This document shows, piece by piece, positions 1 through 6,017 of a stretch of 7,006 nt of DNA. The DNA comes from Candidatus Bathyarchaeota archaeon (lineage in GTDB: Archaea; Thermoproteota; Bathyarchaeia; Bathyarchaeales; SOJC01), in NCBI GenBank assembly GCA_030608925.1, contig JAUWDF010000035.1:1-7006 (forward strand), given 5' to 3'. Made by a program: the position numbers and the translations under genes. The stretch's first letter is position 1; the number at the start of each line of letters is the position of its first letter. The notes beneath the pieces are model-generated. The model had not been told where the DNA came from and did no database searches. It was given only the letters and a program-made list of their open reading frames with translations.

Positions 1-81
1 AGAGCTGAAGCGGGGCAAGATATAGGGTTAAAGGTAGACGACCGAGTTAGAGAAACTGACACAGTCTACAAAGTATTGTAG
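1..81 (+). CDS. Possible C-terminal end of a gene cut by the left edge
   Basis: Frame 1 is open from the first base to a TAG at 79-81 and would encode the last 26 residues of a protein, ending VRETDTVYKVL. The peptide is rich in charged residues and codon use (GAA, AGA, GTA) resembles the other genes here, so it could be a real C-terminus. No motif is recognisable and 26 open codons can occur by chance. A weak inverted repeat (TACAA/TTGTA, 67-80) overlaps the stop. A second plus-strand frame is open only to 25. Confidence 0.3.
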   Translation, partial: RAEAGQDIGLKVDDRVRETDTVYKVL

Positions 82-111
82 TTATGCCACATGTTTCACG
101 AAAGCAGCGGA

Positions 112-126
112 CAAAGAGGAAAAATA
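112..126 (-). terminator. T-rich tract after the reductase gene
   Basis: On the minus strand, 22 bases past the reductase stop, the sequence reads TATTTTTCCTCTTTG. Archaeal RNA polymerase commonly stops at T-rich tracts without needing a hairpin, and no good hairpin is seen here. This is a plausible but unproven terminator. Confidence 0.3.
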
Positions 127-147
127 GCTGAGAGATTGCTTTGAGCT

Positions 148-1137
148 TTAGTTCTTAGAGTCAGCTACATCTTTGTTAACAAGATTCGGTGGAACTTTCC
201 CTTCAAAGAACGCGATTAGGTTCTGCGCAACCATTTCGGACATTTTTGACCGAGTTTCAAAGCTCGAACTAGAGATATGGGGGGCAACAACTACATTTCC
301 TAGAGTGAGCAAGAGATTTGTAGATGGTGTAGGTTCCTTCTCAAACACGTCTAAACCAGCTCCCGCAATCCAGCCCTCCTTTAAGGCTTTGTATAGGGCA
401 TTTTCATCAATAACTGGTCCACGGGAATTATTTATAATACATGCAGTTTTTTTCATCAATCTAAGCTTTTTCTCGTTGATGAAATGATGTGTGCTTTCAA
501 GTAAAGGAACATTGAGTGTCACAAAGTCTGCTTGTCTAAGAAGTTCATCAGCTTCTGCATATTCGATGTTCATCTCCTTTTCCAAGTCCTGTCTCCGGTA
601 AACATCACTGTAAAGAACTCGGATACCAAATCCTTGGGCTCTTTTTGCAATCGCTGCGCCTATTCTTCCCAAGCCTATAATGCCCAGAGTGGAGCCATAA
701 ACATCCCTACCCTGAAGCATCGAAGGATGCCAGCCTACTTTCCATTTCCCAGCTCGAATATATTCGTTAGCTTCTACAACTCGTCTCGCAACAGCCATCA
801 GGAGGGCCCAAGCGAAATCTGCTGTAGTTTCAGTCAATACTTCTGGTGTGTTCGTAACACATATTCCCCGTTTTGAGGCTTCTTGGACATCTATGTTGTC
901 AAATCCAACCGCATATTGAGAGACAATTTTCAAGGATGGAGCTTCCTTAAACACTTCCACATCTATCTTGTCAGACAGCAAAGTCACCAATGCGTCGACT
1001 TTCCGCGCTTTTTCCACAATCACTTCCTTTGGAGGTGGCGCGTATTCCTTCCATACTTCAGTCTCAAAGGTTGCCTTGATGGTTTTCATGCCTCTATCAG
1101 GCAATTCTCGTGTTACATAGACTCGAGGTTTTTCCAT
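148..1137 (-). CDS. gyaR: Glyoxylate/hydroxypyruvate reductase (D-2-hydroxyacid dehydrogenase)
   Basis: Cytosolic NAD(P)H-dependent enzyme that reduces glyoxylate to glycolate and/or hydroxypyruvate to D-glycerate. Numbered from the ATG at 1137 (329 aa), it shows the substrate-loop motif YAVGFDNID (75-83), the Rossmann motif GLGRIG (155-160), and the family catalytic triad: Arg239 in NNSRG, Glu268 in DVFEKEP and His287 in APHIS. The length fits GyaR, and there is no C-terminal ACT domain as in many phosphoglycerate dehydrogenases. Asp178 at the end of the second Rossmann strand (VLYSDVYRR) suggests NADH rather than NADPH. An in-frame ATG exists at 1170, but 1137 is preferred because AAGGTG lies 6 bases upstream, the TATA-like box fits it, and homologues begin near this residue. 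It diverges from the glycerate kinase gene, which supports a hydroxypyruvate/glycerate role. The exact substrate cannot be read from the sequence. Confidence 0.92.
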   Translation of the reverse strand: MEKPRVYVTRELPDRGMKTIKATFETEVWKEYAPPPKEVIVEKARKVDALVTLLSDKIDVEVFKEAPSLKIVSQYAVGFDNIDVQEASKRGICVTNTPEVLTETTADFAWALLMAVARRVVEANEYIRAGKWKVGWHPSMLQGRDVYGSTLGIIGLGRIGAAIAKRAQGFGIRVLYSDVYRRQDLEKEMNIEYAEADELLRQADFVTLNVPLLESTHHFINEKKLRLMKKTACIINNSRGPVIDENALYKALKEGWIAGAGLDVFEKEPTPSTNLLLTLGNVVVAPHISSSSFETRSKMSEMVAQNLIAFFEGKVPPNLVNKDVADSKN

Positions 1138-1143
1138 TAATTG

Positions 1144-1149
1144 CACCTT
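1144..1149 (-). promoter_or_regulatory. Ribosome-binding site deciding the reductase start
   Basis: AAGGTG on the minus strand, six bases before the ATG at 1137. It is the main reason to choose this start over the upstream in-frame ATG at 1170. Confidence 0.5.
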
Positions 1150-1174
1150 GATGTTTCTCAAGTTACACATCTTT

Positions 1175-1184
1175 GTTTATTACA
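1175..1184 (-). promoter_or_regulatory. TATA-like box of the reductase gene
   Basis: Minus-strand TGTAATAAAC in an AT-rich context. Transcription would start about 25 bases further on, near 1154, giving a short leader of about 17 bases that contains the AAGGTG site. Such a start would exclude the ATG at 1170. Confidence 0.42.
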
Positions 1185-1196
1185 TTTTCTAATGTA
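1181..1196. promoter_or_regulatory. Inverted repeat in the divergent promoter region
   Basis: Perfect six-base arms TACATT and AATGTA with a four-base centre, overlapping the upstream edge of the reductase TATA-like box. The place suits a repressor or activator site controlling one or both divergent genes. A GTGTACAC palindrome lies nearby at 1214-1221. The arms are AT-rich, so chance is possible. Confidence 0.3.
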
Positions 1197-1276
1197 TGTG
1201 TTGATTCTTTTCAGTGTACACAACCATAGTCTTATTACAGCAACCAAAAAGCATACAGTGTTGTGTTGACGAAGTC

Positions 1277-2716
1277 ATGTTGAGAATACATAACAAAAAG
1301 GAGCTTGTTGAAAATGCGGTATCAATGGCTGATAGAAAAGCGCGCAGAATAGCGTTAACAGCTCTGGAACAGGCGTTAAATGCAGTAGATCCCAAGAAAA
1401 TGATAAAGTCAAAGATCACACTCAAACAAAACAGGCTCAGGATCCGCCAAAGAGAATTTAACTTGAAAAGATTTCGAAGAATATTCGTTATCGGTGGTGG
1501 AAAGGCCAGCGGAGAAATGGCTGAGGCTTTAGAGGAGATTCTTGGAAGAAGAATATCAGCAGGAATCGTAAACGTTCCCTATAAAATCCGAAATAGTGGA
1601 ATCAGTAAGACCAGCTCTGGAACGGTGAGTAGAGAAGTATCGTCTTTTACAAGTACAAGAAAAGGCTTGATTAAGCTTCACCAAGCAGGTCATCCGATAC
1701 CTGATGAAGCAGGATTAAAGGGCACTAAGGAGATCTTAGATTTAGTTAGCGATGTCAGGAAAGACGATTTGGTCATTTGTTTGATCTCTGGAGGTGGGTC
1801 AAGCTTGATGCCCCTCCCCCGTGGAGAAATAACTCTCGCAGACATAGGTCAAATTAATGATAATCTGCTGAAGTCAGGTGCGACAATAAATGAAGTTAAC
1901 ACTGTCCGGAAGCACATTTCAGATTGTAAGGGAGGGTGGCTGGCTAAGAAAACGTATCCCGCTACTGTTGTGAATTTAGTCTTATCTGATGTGATAGGTG
2001 ACCCTTTAGAATTCATTGCTTCAGGTCCTACGGTTCCTGATTCAACTACCTTTGGAGACGCAATTGATATCTTGAAGAGATACAACTTGTGGAAAACTTT
2101 ACCTCCATCTGCTAGAACCATCCTCGTTGAAGGGCAGAAGGGACTAATCCCTGAAACCCCAAAGGAAGGAGATCAAGTTTTCAGAAAAGTACACAGTTTT
2201 GTTATAGGCAATAACCGTTTAGCAGCATTAGCTGCATGCAAAGGACTACAAGAAAACGGTCTGCAATCGCTTCTTCTTACATCATATCTGGAAGGTGAAG
2301 CAAGACACGTGGGAACTATGCTAGCATCCATAGTGAAGGAAATCCGTAGTTCAGGAAACCCGTTGCCCAAGCCCTGCGGAATTGTAGCTGGGGGGGAAAC
2401 AACAGTCACTGTTGTTGGAGATGGAAAAGGAGGGAGAAACCAAGAAGTTGCACTCAGTGCAGCACTGAAGATTACCGGCATGGAAAGTTCTGTAGTGGCA
2501 ACTCTCGCCACTGATGGTGTCGATGGTCCAACCCAGGCAGCAGGTGCCATCGTGGATGGATATACAATTACTCGCTCTATGGAGCTAAATCTTAACCCAG
2601 AAAGCATCCTTGACAATAATGACACTTACAGTTTTTTCTCAGAAGTGAATGACCACATTGTCACAGGCTCGACAGACACAAATGTAAATGACCTGGCAAT
2701 AATTGTGGTTCTTTAA
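1277..2716 (+). CDS. gck: Glycerate 2-kinase (DUF4147/MOFRL family)
   Basis: Phosphorylates D-glycerate with ATP to 2-phosphoglycerate, feeding enolase and lower glycolysis. From the ATG at 1277 the protein has 479 aa, normal for the family. The N-terminal DUF4147 domain shows GGGKASGEMAEAL (from 73), GHPIPDE (138-144), ISGGGSSLMPLP (from 170), NTVRKHIS (208-215) and SDVIGDP (237-243). The C-terminal MOFRL domain shows GGETTV (372-377), GGRNQE (385-390), TDGVDGPT (412-419) and TGSTDTNVNDL (463-473). The frame is open upstream to a GTG at 1214, but those 21 residues do not look like the family, and homologues begin near the chosen ATG. No clear ribosome-binding site precedes 1277; a TATTAC box at 1233-1238 could serve a short leader. 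It faces away from the reductase gene, whose product D-glycerate would be its substrate. Confidence 0.95.
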   Translation: MLRIHNKKELVENAVSMADRKARRIALTALEQALNAVDPKKMIKSKITLKQNRLRIRQREFNLKRFRRIFVIGGGKASGEMAEALEEILGRRISAGIVNVPYKIRNSGISKTSSGTVSREVSSFTSTRKGLIKLHQAGHPIPDEAGLKGTKEILDLVSDVRKDDLVICLISGGGSSLMPLPRGEITLADIGQINDNLLKSGATINEVNTVRKHISDCKGGWLAKKTYPATVVNLVLSDVIGDPLEFIASGPTVPDSTTFGDAIDILKRYNLWKTLPPSARTILVEGQKGLIPETPKEGDQVFRKVHSFVIGNNRLAALAACKGLQENGLQSLLLTSYLEGEARHVGTMLASIVKEIRSSGNPLPKPCGIVAGGETTVTVVGDGKGGRNQEVALSAALKITGMESSVVATLATDGVDGPTQAAGAIVDGYTITRSMELNLNPESILDNNDTYSFFSEVNDHIVTGSTDTNVNDLAIIVVL

Positions 2717-2719
2717 AGT

Positions 2720-3340
2720 CTAGAAGGAGAATAGCCCGTAGTTTCTTGTCATAATCGTTAAATCAAAAATGTCAATGACGTTATCTCCATTCAAGTCTGC
2801 CTGTGGATTCCATTGGCTGTCAGAAGGTGTTGTGTCGTAAGATGCTCCTATCGAAACTGCATCGAATATATCTACGACTTCGTCGCCATTCACGTCCCCA
2901 ATCACGTAATCAGCCCCGAAAATCGTTATGTTAAACCAAAAATCATCAACTCCATAAATGCTGGGCAAAATCCTCAATGTCAAAGTGACAGGCAACGTTT
3001 CACCTGCAGCAATCTTTCTTCCGTCATAGCTCCAATCTAACCGAATATAAGTTGATGCTTCTGGTGGGATCCAGCCTTCAGTCCAGAGGTAAATGAAGCA
3101 TGGCGGGTTTAGATCTTCATTTCTCACAAAAATGCTAATCTTTCTTGTTGAGCCTGGGTGAAGTTCTCCCCAATCAATAGATGTAACGTTGTAGTTACCT
3201 TCAGCATCCCAATATACATCTACATAGAAGGATTCAACAGCAAATGTTCTTTTCACTGAAACCGATCGGAGTGCAATTGTTAAACCGAGGATAATCAGAA
3301 GCATGAGAGTAACAGTTTTCTCAAATTTGCTAATATTCAT
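2720..3340 (-). CDS. Secreted or membrane-anchored beta-sandwich protein with C-terminal dockerin domain
   Basis: A 206-aa exported protein. Residues 1-9 are short and charged, 10-24 are strongly hydrophobic (signal peptide or N-terminal anchor), and about 36-142 look like the beta-sandwich domain common in secreted archaeal proteins (WGELHPGSTRKI, then an LDWSYDGRKIAAGETLPVTL segment). Residues 147-202 form a dockerin-type domain with two complete calcium loops, DVNGDEVVDIFD (149-160) and DLNGDNVIDIFD (182-193), each fitting DxNxDxxxDxxD. In known systems dockerins bind cohesin domains on a partner protein; no cohesin lies in this window. No catalytic domain is present, so it may be a structural or adaptor surface protein. 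Its stop is three bases from the convergent kinase stop. The ATG at 3340 is preceded by only a weak GGAT. Function beyond the domains is unknown. Confidence 0.85.
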   Translation of the reverse strand: MNISKFEKTVTLMLLIILGLTIALRSVSVKRTFAVESFYVDVYWDAEGNYNVTSIDWGELHPGSTRKISIFVRNEDLNPPCFIYLWTEGWIPPEASTYIRLDWSYDGRKIAAGETLPVTLTLRILPSIYGVDDFWFNITIFGADYVIGDVNGDEVVDIFDAVSIGASYDTTPSDSQWNPQADLNGDNVIDIFDLTIMTRNYGLFSF

Positions 3341-3643
3341 AAATCCGATCCATTTTATGAAATTATGAACCTAGATAAATACTTTGCATGTATTTTGTCG
3401 ATTTTTAATTTTCAGAACTCAAGATCCCAGCAAAGTTTTGCTGTGAATAGTATTAAATTGATGAAAATTGTCGTCCAGTGAGGAAGCTAATGTGTTTTTA
3501 GTTGGATCAAATCTTTTTGATTTGGATTTTCTATTGAACGTGCACACCTGGGCGCGCGCGCAATTACTAAACGAACTCCTCGTTGATGGGTGTAGAAAGA
3601 GTTTTGAACATGGTATATTGCATAGCATAACTGGTGCCTTTAG
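3341..3643. other. Gene-free divergent intergenic region
   Basis: This 303-base stretch separates the dockerin gene from the plus-strand synthase homologue. It holds the dockerin TATA-like box, an alternating purine-pyrimidine segment (CGTGCACAC at 3539-3547, then ten alternating G/C bases at 3552-3561), and a GTATATT box at 3613-3619 that could drive the synthase homologue. Open frames in it (3468-3710 plus, 3419-3703 minus) overlap the synthase start and show no family motif, so I do not call them. No tRNA-like fold was recognised. Confidence 0.5.
3374..3383 (-). promoter_or_regulatory. TATA-like box of the dockerin gene
   Basis: Minus-strand AGTATTTATC lies 34-43 bases before the ATG at 3340. 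Transcription starting about 25 bases on would give a very short leader, typical for archaea. Confidence 0.35.
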
Positions 3644-4702
3644 TTGGAAAAAATCAGGGTTGCTCTGGCAGGTGTTGGCAACTGCGCCTCTGGGTTTGTA
3701 CAAGGTCTGAGCTATTTCGGAAAATTAGACAAAAGAGAGGATGCGATTGGGCTAAAAAACTTACGTCTTGCAGGCTATCATCTAAGGAATATTCAGGTAG
3801 TTTCAGCGTTTGACATAGACTCCAGAAAAGTTGGAAAAGACCTAGCTGAAGCAATTTTCTCAGAGCCAAACAACACACCGAAATTCGTCGAGGTCAAGAA
3901 GCAGGGAGTGAAAGTTCAGAAAGGGAAAGTTTTGGATGGTATTGGAAGATGTGTCAAGCAATTAATTAATGTTGACGCTTCTCAAGAAGTTGACGTGTCA
4001 GAGACCTTGAAAGAAAATGATACTGAAATCTTGATAAACCTCCTTCCAAGTGGGGCTGTGAAAGCTTCACAATGGTATGCTGAAGAAGCCCTTCAAGCTG
4101 GCTGCGCCTTCATCAATGTGACACCAACATGCATTGCAAGCGACCCCACCTGGACTGAGCGCTTCAAAAAAGCAAAACTGCCAATTGTAGGCGATGACTT
4201 GATTGACCAAGTTGGCGCCACCATGTTGCACAAGACACTGATGAAACTACTATCTGAAGAAGGCGCTCGAATTACTGAAACATATCAACTTGATGTCGGT
4301 GGAGGAACAGAATCCCTAAACACCCTAGAAAGAAGCAGGGAAACAAAGAGGGCAATAAAAACGAAAAATGTCGAATCAACACTATCTTACAAAGCTTCAG
4401 TTGTGGCGGGCACCACAGATTATGTGGATTTCCTGCAAAACAAACGTGATAGTTATTTATGGATAAAGGGAATGTATTTCTACAGGGTTCCCTTTCAAAT
4501 TGAAGTCCGCCTAGAAACTATTGATGCTCCAAATTCAGGATCAGTGCTTTTTGATGTTGTAAGAGCAACCAAGGTCGCTCTCGAAAGAGAAGAGAGTGGA
4601 GTGATCCTCGGAATATCTTCTTACGCCTTCAAGAATCCACCGAAAATTCTCCCAATTGGAGTAGCCAGACAACTGTTTGAGGAATTTCTCAATCAAAAAT
4701 AA
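3644..4702 (+). CDS. Divergent myo-inositol-1-phosphate synthase homologue with altered active site
   Basis: A 352-aa member of the inositol-1-phosphate synthase (Ino1) family, similar end to end to the gene at 4803-5876 (roughly 40 percent by eye, not computed). The NAD-binding part is kept: ALAGVGNCAS (7-16) and AFDID (55-59), as is APNSGSVLFDVVRATK (295-310) near the C-terminus. Three motifs that are strongly conserved in the family differ. GDDIKSQ is GDDLIDQ (183-189), so Lys is Ile187. GGNTDFLN is GGGTESLN (219-226), so Asn is Gly221 and Asp is Glu223. SKRESKT is TKRAIKT (234-240), with Lys239 retained. The canonical reaction, glucose-6-phosphate to inositol-1-phosphate, is therefore doubtful. 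The only possible start is TTG: an in-frame TAG directly precedes it at 3641-3643, GGTG lies 7 bases upstream, and MEKIRVALAG aligns with MSIRVAIAG of the paralogue. The long intact frame argues for selection, not decay. Confidence 0.88.
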   Translation: MEKIRVALAGVGNCASGFVQGLSYFGKLDKREDAIGLKNLRLAGYHLRNIQVVSAFDIDSRKVGKDLAEAIFSEPNNTPKFVEVKKQGVKVQKGKVLDGIGRCVKQLINVDASQEVDVSETLKENDTEILINLLPSGAVKASQWYAEEALQAGCAFINVTPTCIASDPTWTERFKKAKLPIVGDDLIDQVGATMLHKTLMKLLSEEGARITETYQLDVGGGTESLNTLERSRETKRAIKTKNVESTLSYKASVVAGTTDYVDFLQNKRDSYLWIKGMYFYRVPFQIEVRLETIDAPNSGSVLFDVVRATKVALEREESGVILGISSYAFKNPPKILPIGVARQLFEEFLNQK

Positions 4703-4707
4703 AACCC
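4694..4707 (-). terminator. T-rich tract after the minus-strand synthase gene
   Basis: Minus-strand GGGTTTTATTTTTG lies about 100 bases past the stop of the synthase gene at 4803 and overlaps the last codons of the convergent gene. It fits an archaeal T-tract terminator. The 100-base gap (4703-4802) also has T-rich plus-strand segments near 4774-4793 that could end the other transcript. No strong hairpin is seen. Confidence 0.3.
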
Positions 4708-4802
4708 ATCATCGTGACCACTCTCATTCCATGATCCAATGTATATTGATAAATGCATTAGTCTTGCTGGTGTTTTGCCCTTACTTTTGTGCGGGTTTAG
4801 AT

Positions 4803-5876
4803 CTATCGATCCCGTTTTCCCAAGATGAAGTCTTCTACATGTTTTTTAGCTACTGGATCTGGAACTTGGATTGGAGGATGTTTAAATGCGTAGGAGGATA
4901 TGCTGGTGAGAGGTCCGGAGATTCCCCTATCTTGAGCGATTTTTGCAGCTCTTAACACATCTATAACTACTCCTGCGCTGTTGGGTGAATCCTCTACTTC
5001 CAGTTTTGCTCTTACGGATACAGGTTGGTTTCCAAACTTCCGTCCTTTAAGATACAAGTAGCATATCTTTTTGTCTTTGAGAAAGGGGACATAGTCAGAA
5101 GGTCCGATACGGGTTGGTACGTCGTAGGGGATTAGACTAGTGACTGCCTTTGTTTTGCTTTCGCGTTTACTCGTAAGTCTATCTTCAACTGTCATGTTTA
5201 GGAAATCTGTGTTGCCTCCGAGGTTAAGTTGGTAGCTTTCTTCGATCATTATACCTCTATCAACACACAGCTTCGCTAAGCTGCGATGTAAGATTGTTGC
5301 TCCAAGCTGGCTTTTTATATCGTCACCAGCAATAGGTAATCCTCTTTGTCTGAATTTCTCGCTCCATCTTTCGTCGGAAGCAACAAATTCAGGAATGCAA
5401 TTGACAAGAGCGCATTTTGCGTCTAGGCATGCTTGTGCGTAATGAAGAGTTGCATTATGACTTCCAACTGGGAGAAAATTTACTAGCATGTCTGCGTCAG
5501 ATTCAGATAGGACCCGCGCGACATCTGGAATTTCCCGCTTTTTCTCCTGAACGAAGAAAGGTTTTTCCATGTGAGGAGCGACGCCGTCGAGTGTAGGTGC
5601 TTGAACCACGCTGACATTCATTTGTGGGACATCAGCAAACTTTGCGCAGACATTTGGCTTAGCCCAGATAGCTTCACTTAAATCTTCACCAATCTTATTC
5701 TGGTTCACATCAAAGGCAGCTACGAACTTTAGGTCCCGAATATGATATCCACCGAAATTGACATGCATTAAACCAGGCACATGCGAGTCGCCCTTCACAT
5801 TCTTATAGTATTCAACTCCTTGTACTAACGCTGAAGCACAATTCCCGACTCCAGCAATAGCAACCCTGATACTCAT
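4803..5876 (-). CDS. ino1: myo-Inositol-1-phosphate synthase
   Basis: Converts glucose-6-phosphate to inositol-1-phosphate through NAD-bound oxidation, cyclisation and reduction; in archaea the product serves inositol lipids (archaetidylinositol) or inositol solutes. At 357 aa it matches the short prokaryotic Ino1 type of actinobacteria and archaea. Visible motifs are AIAGVGNCASALVQGVEYY (6-24), AFDVN (54-58), FLPVGS (134-139), GDDIKSQLGATILHR (184-198, Lys188), LGGNTDFLN (219-227), SKRESKTKAVTS (236-247) and DSPNSAGVVIDVLRAAK (296-312). All expected active-site segments are present, so it is the likely functional enzyme here. The ATG at 5876 has a good AAGGAG site and a TATA-like box upstream, suggesting its own promoter. 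It faces the divergent paralogue across 100 bases and follows the coiled-coil gene on the same strand after 141 bases. Confidence 0.95.
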   Translation of the reverse strand: MSIRVAIAGVGNCASALVQGVEYYKNVKGDSHVPGLMHVNFGGYHIRDLKFVAAFDVNQNKIGEDLSEAIWAKPNVCAKFADVPQMNVSVVQAPTLDGVAPHMEKPFFVQEKKREIPDVARVLSESDADMLVNFLPVGSHNATLHYAQACLDAKCALVNCIPEFVASDERWSEKFRQRGLPIAGDDIKSQLGATILHRSLAKLCVDRGIMIEESYQLNLGGNTDFLNMTVEDRLTSKRESKTKAVTSLIPYDVPTRIGPSDYVPFLKDKKICYLYLKGRKFGNQPVSVRAKLEVEDSPNSAGVVIDVLRAAKIAQDRGISGPLTSISSYAFKHPPIQVPDPVAKKHVEDFILGKRDR

Positions 5877-5886
5877 TGATTAGAAT

Positions 5887-5892
5887 CTCCTT
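5887..5892 (-). promoter_or_regulatory. Ribosome-binding site of ino1
   Basis: Minus-strand AAGGAG ten bases before the ATG at 5876, the best Shine-Dalgarno match in the window. Confidence 0.6.
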
Positions 5893-5910
5893 CGACAACA
5901 TAAAAGATGA

Positions 5911-5920
5911 TGTATTTAAG
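5911..5920 (-). promoter_or_regulatory. TATA-like box of ino1
   Basis: Minus-strand CTTAAATACA. A start about 25 bases downstream (near 5890) would give a short leader just reaching the AAGGAG site. Confidence 0.48.
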
Positions 5921-5933
5921 ATTAATCATTGAT

Positions 5934-5996
5934 CGGATTCGTTTAAAATCTTGAATCCGCAGGCATGTGATGGTGTGCAGCTTTTGAGTCTGCGGA
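5934..5996. repeat. Two overlapping, mutually exclusive inverted repeats
   Basis: CGGATTC (5934-5940) pairs perfectly with GAATCCG (5953-5959), and TCCGCAG (5956-5962) pairs perfectly with CTGCGGA (5990-5996). The middle arms share 5956-5959, so only one hairpin can form at a time. They sit between the coiled-coil gene stop and the ino1 TATA-like box. They could be protein-binding dyads upstream of ino1 or a 3' structure of the coiled-coil transcript. Confidence 0.4.
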
Positions 5997-6017
5997 AGTG
6001 GAGGCGCGTCTAGTTGG

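Noticed and set aside
1138..1170. N-terminal extension of the reductase to the ATG at 1170
   Set aside because: The ATG at 1137 has a good AAGGTG site, and the TATA-like box at 1175-1184 would place the transcript start downstream of 1170.
1214..1276. N-terminal extension of the glycerate kinase to the GTG at 1214
   Set aside because: The extra residues do not resemble the family, and the GTG is part of a GTGTACAC palindrome in the control region.
3419..3703. 94-codon minus-strand frame over the same intergenic region
   Set aside because: It overlaps the start of the synthase homologue in antisense, and its composition is not protein-like.
3468..3710. 80-codon plus-strand frame upstream of and overlapping the synthase homologue
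   Set aside because: It begins with TTG without a clear ribosome-binding site, overlaps the better-supported gene in another frame, and shows no family motif.
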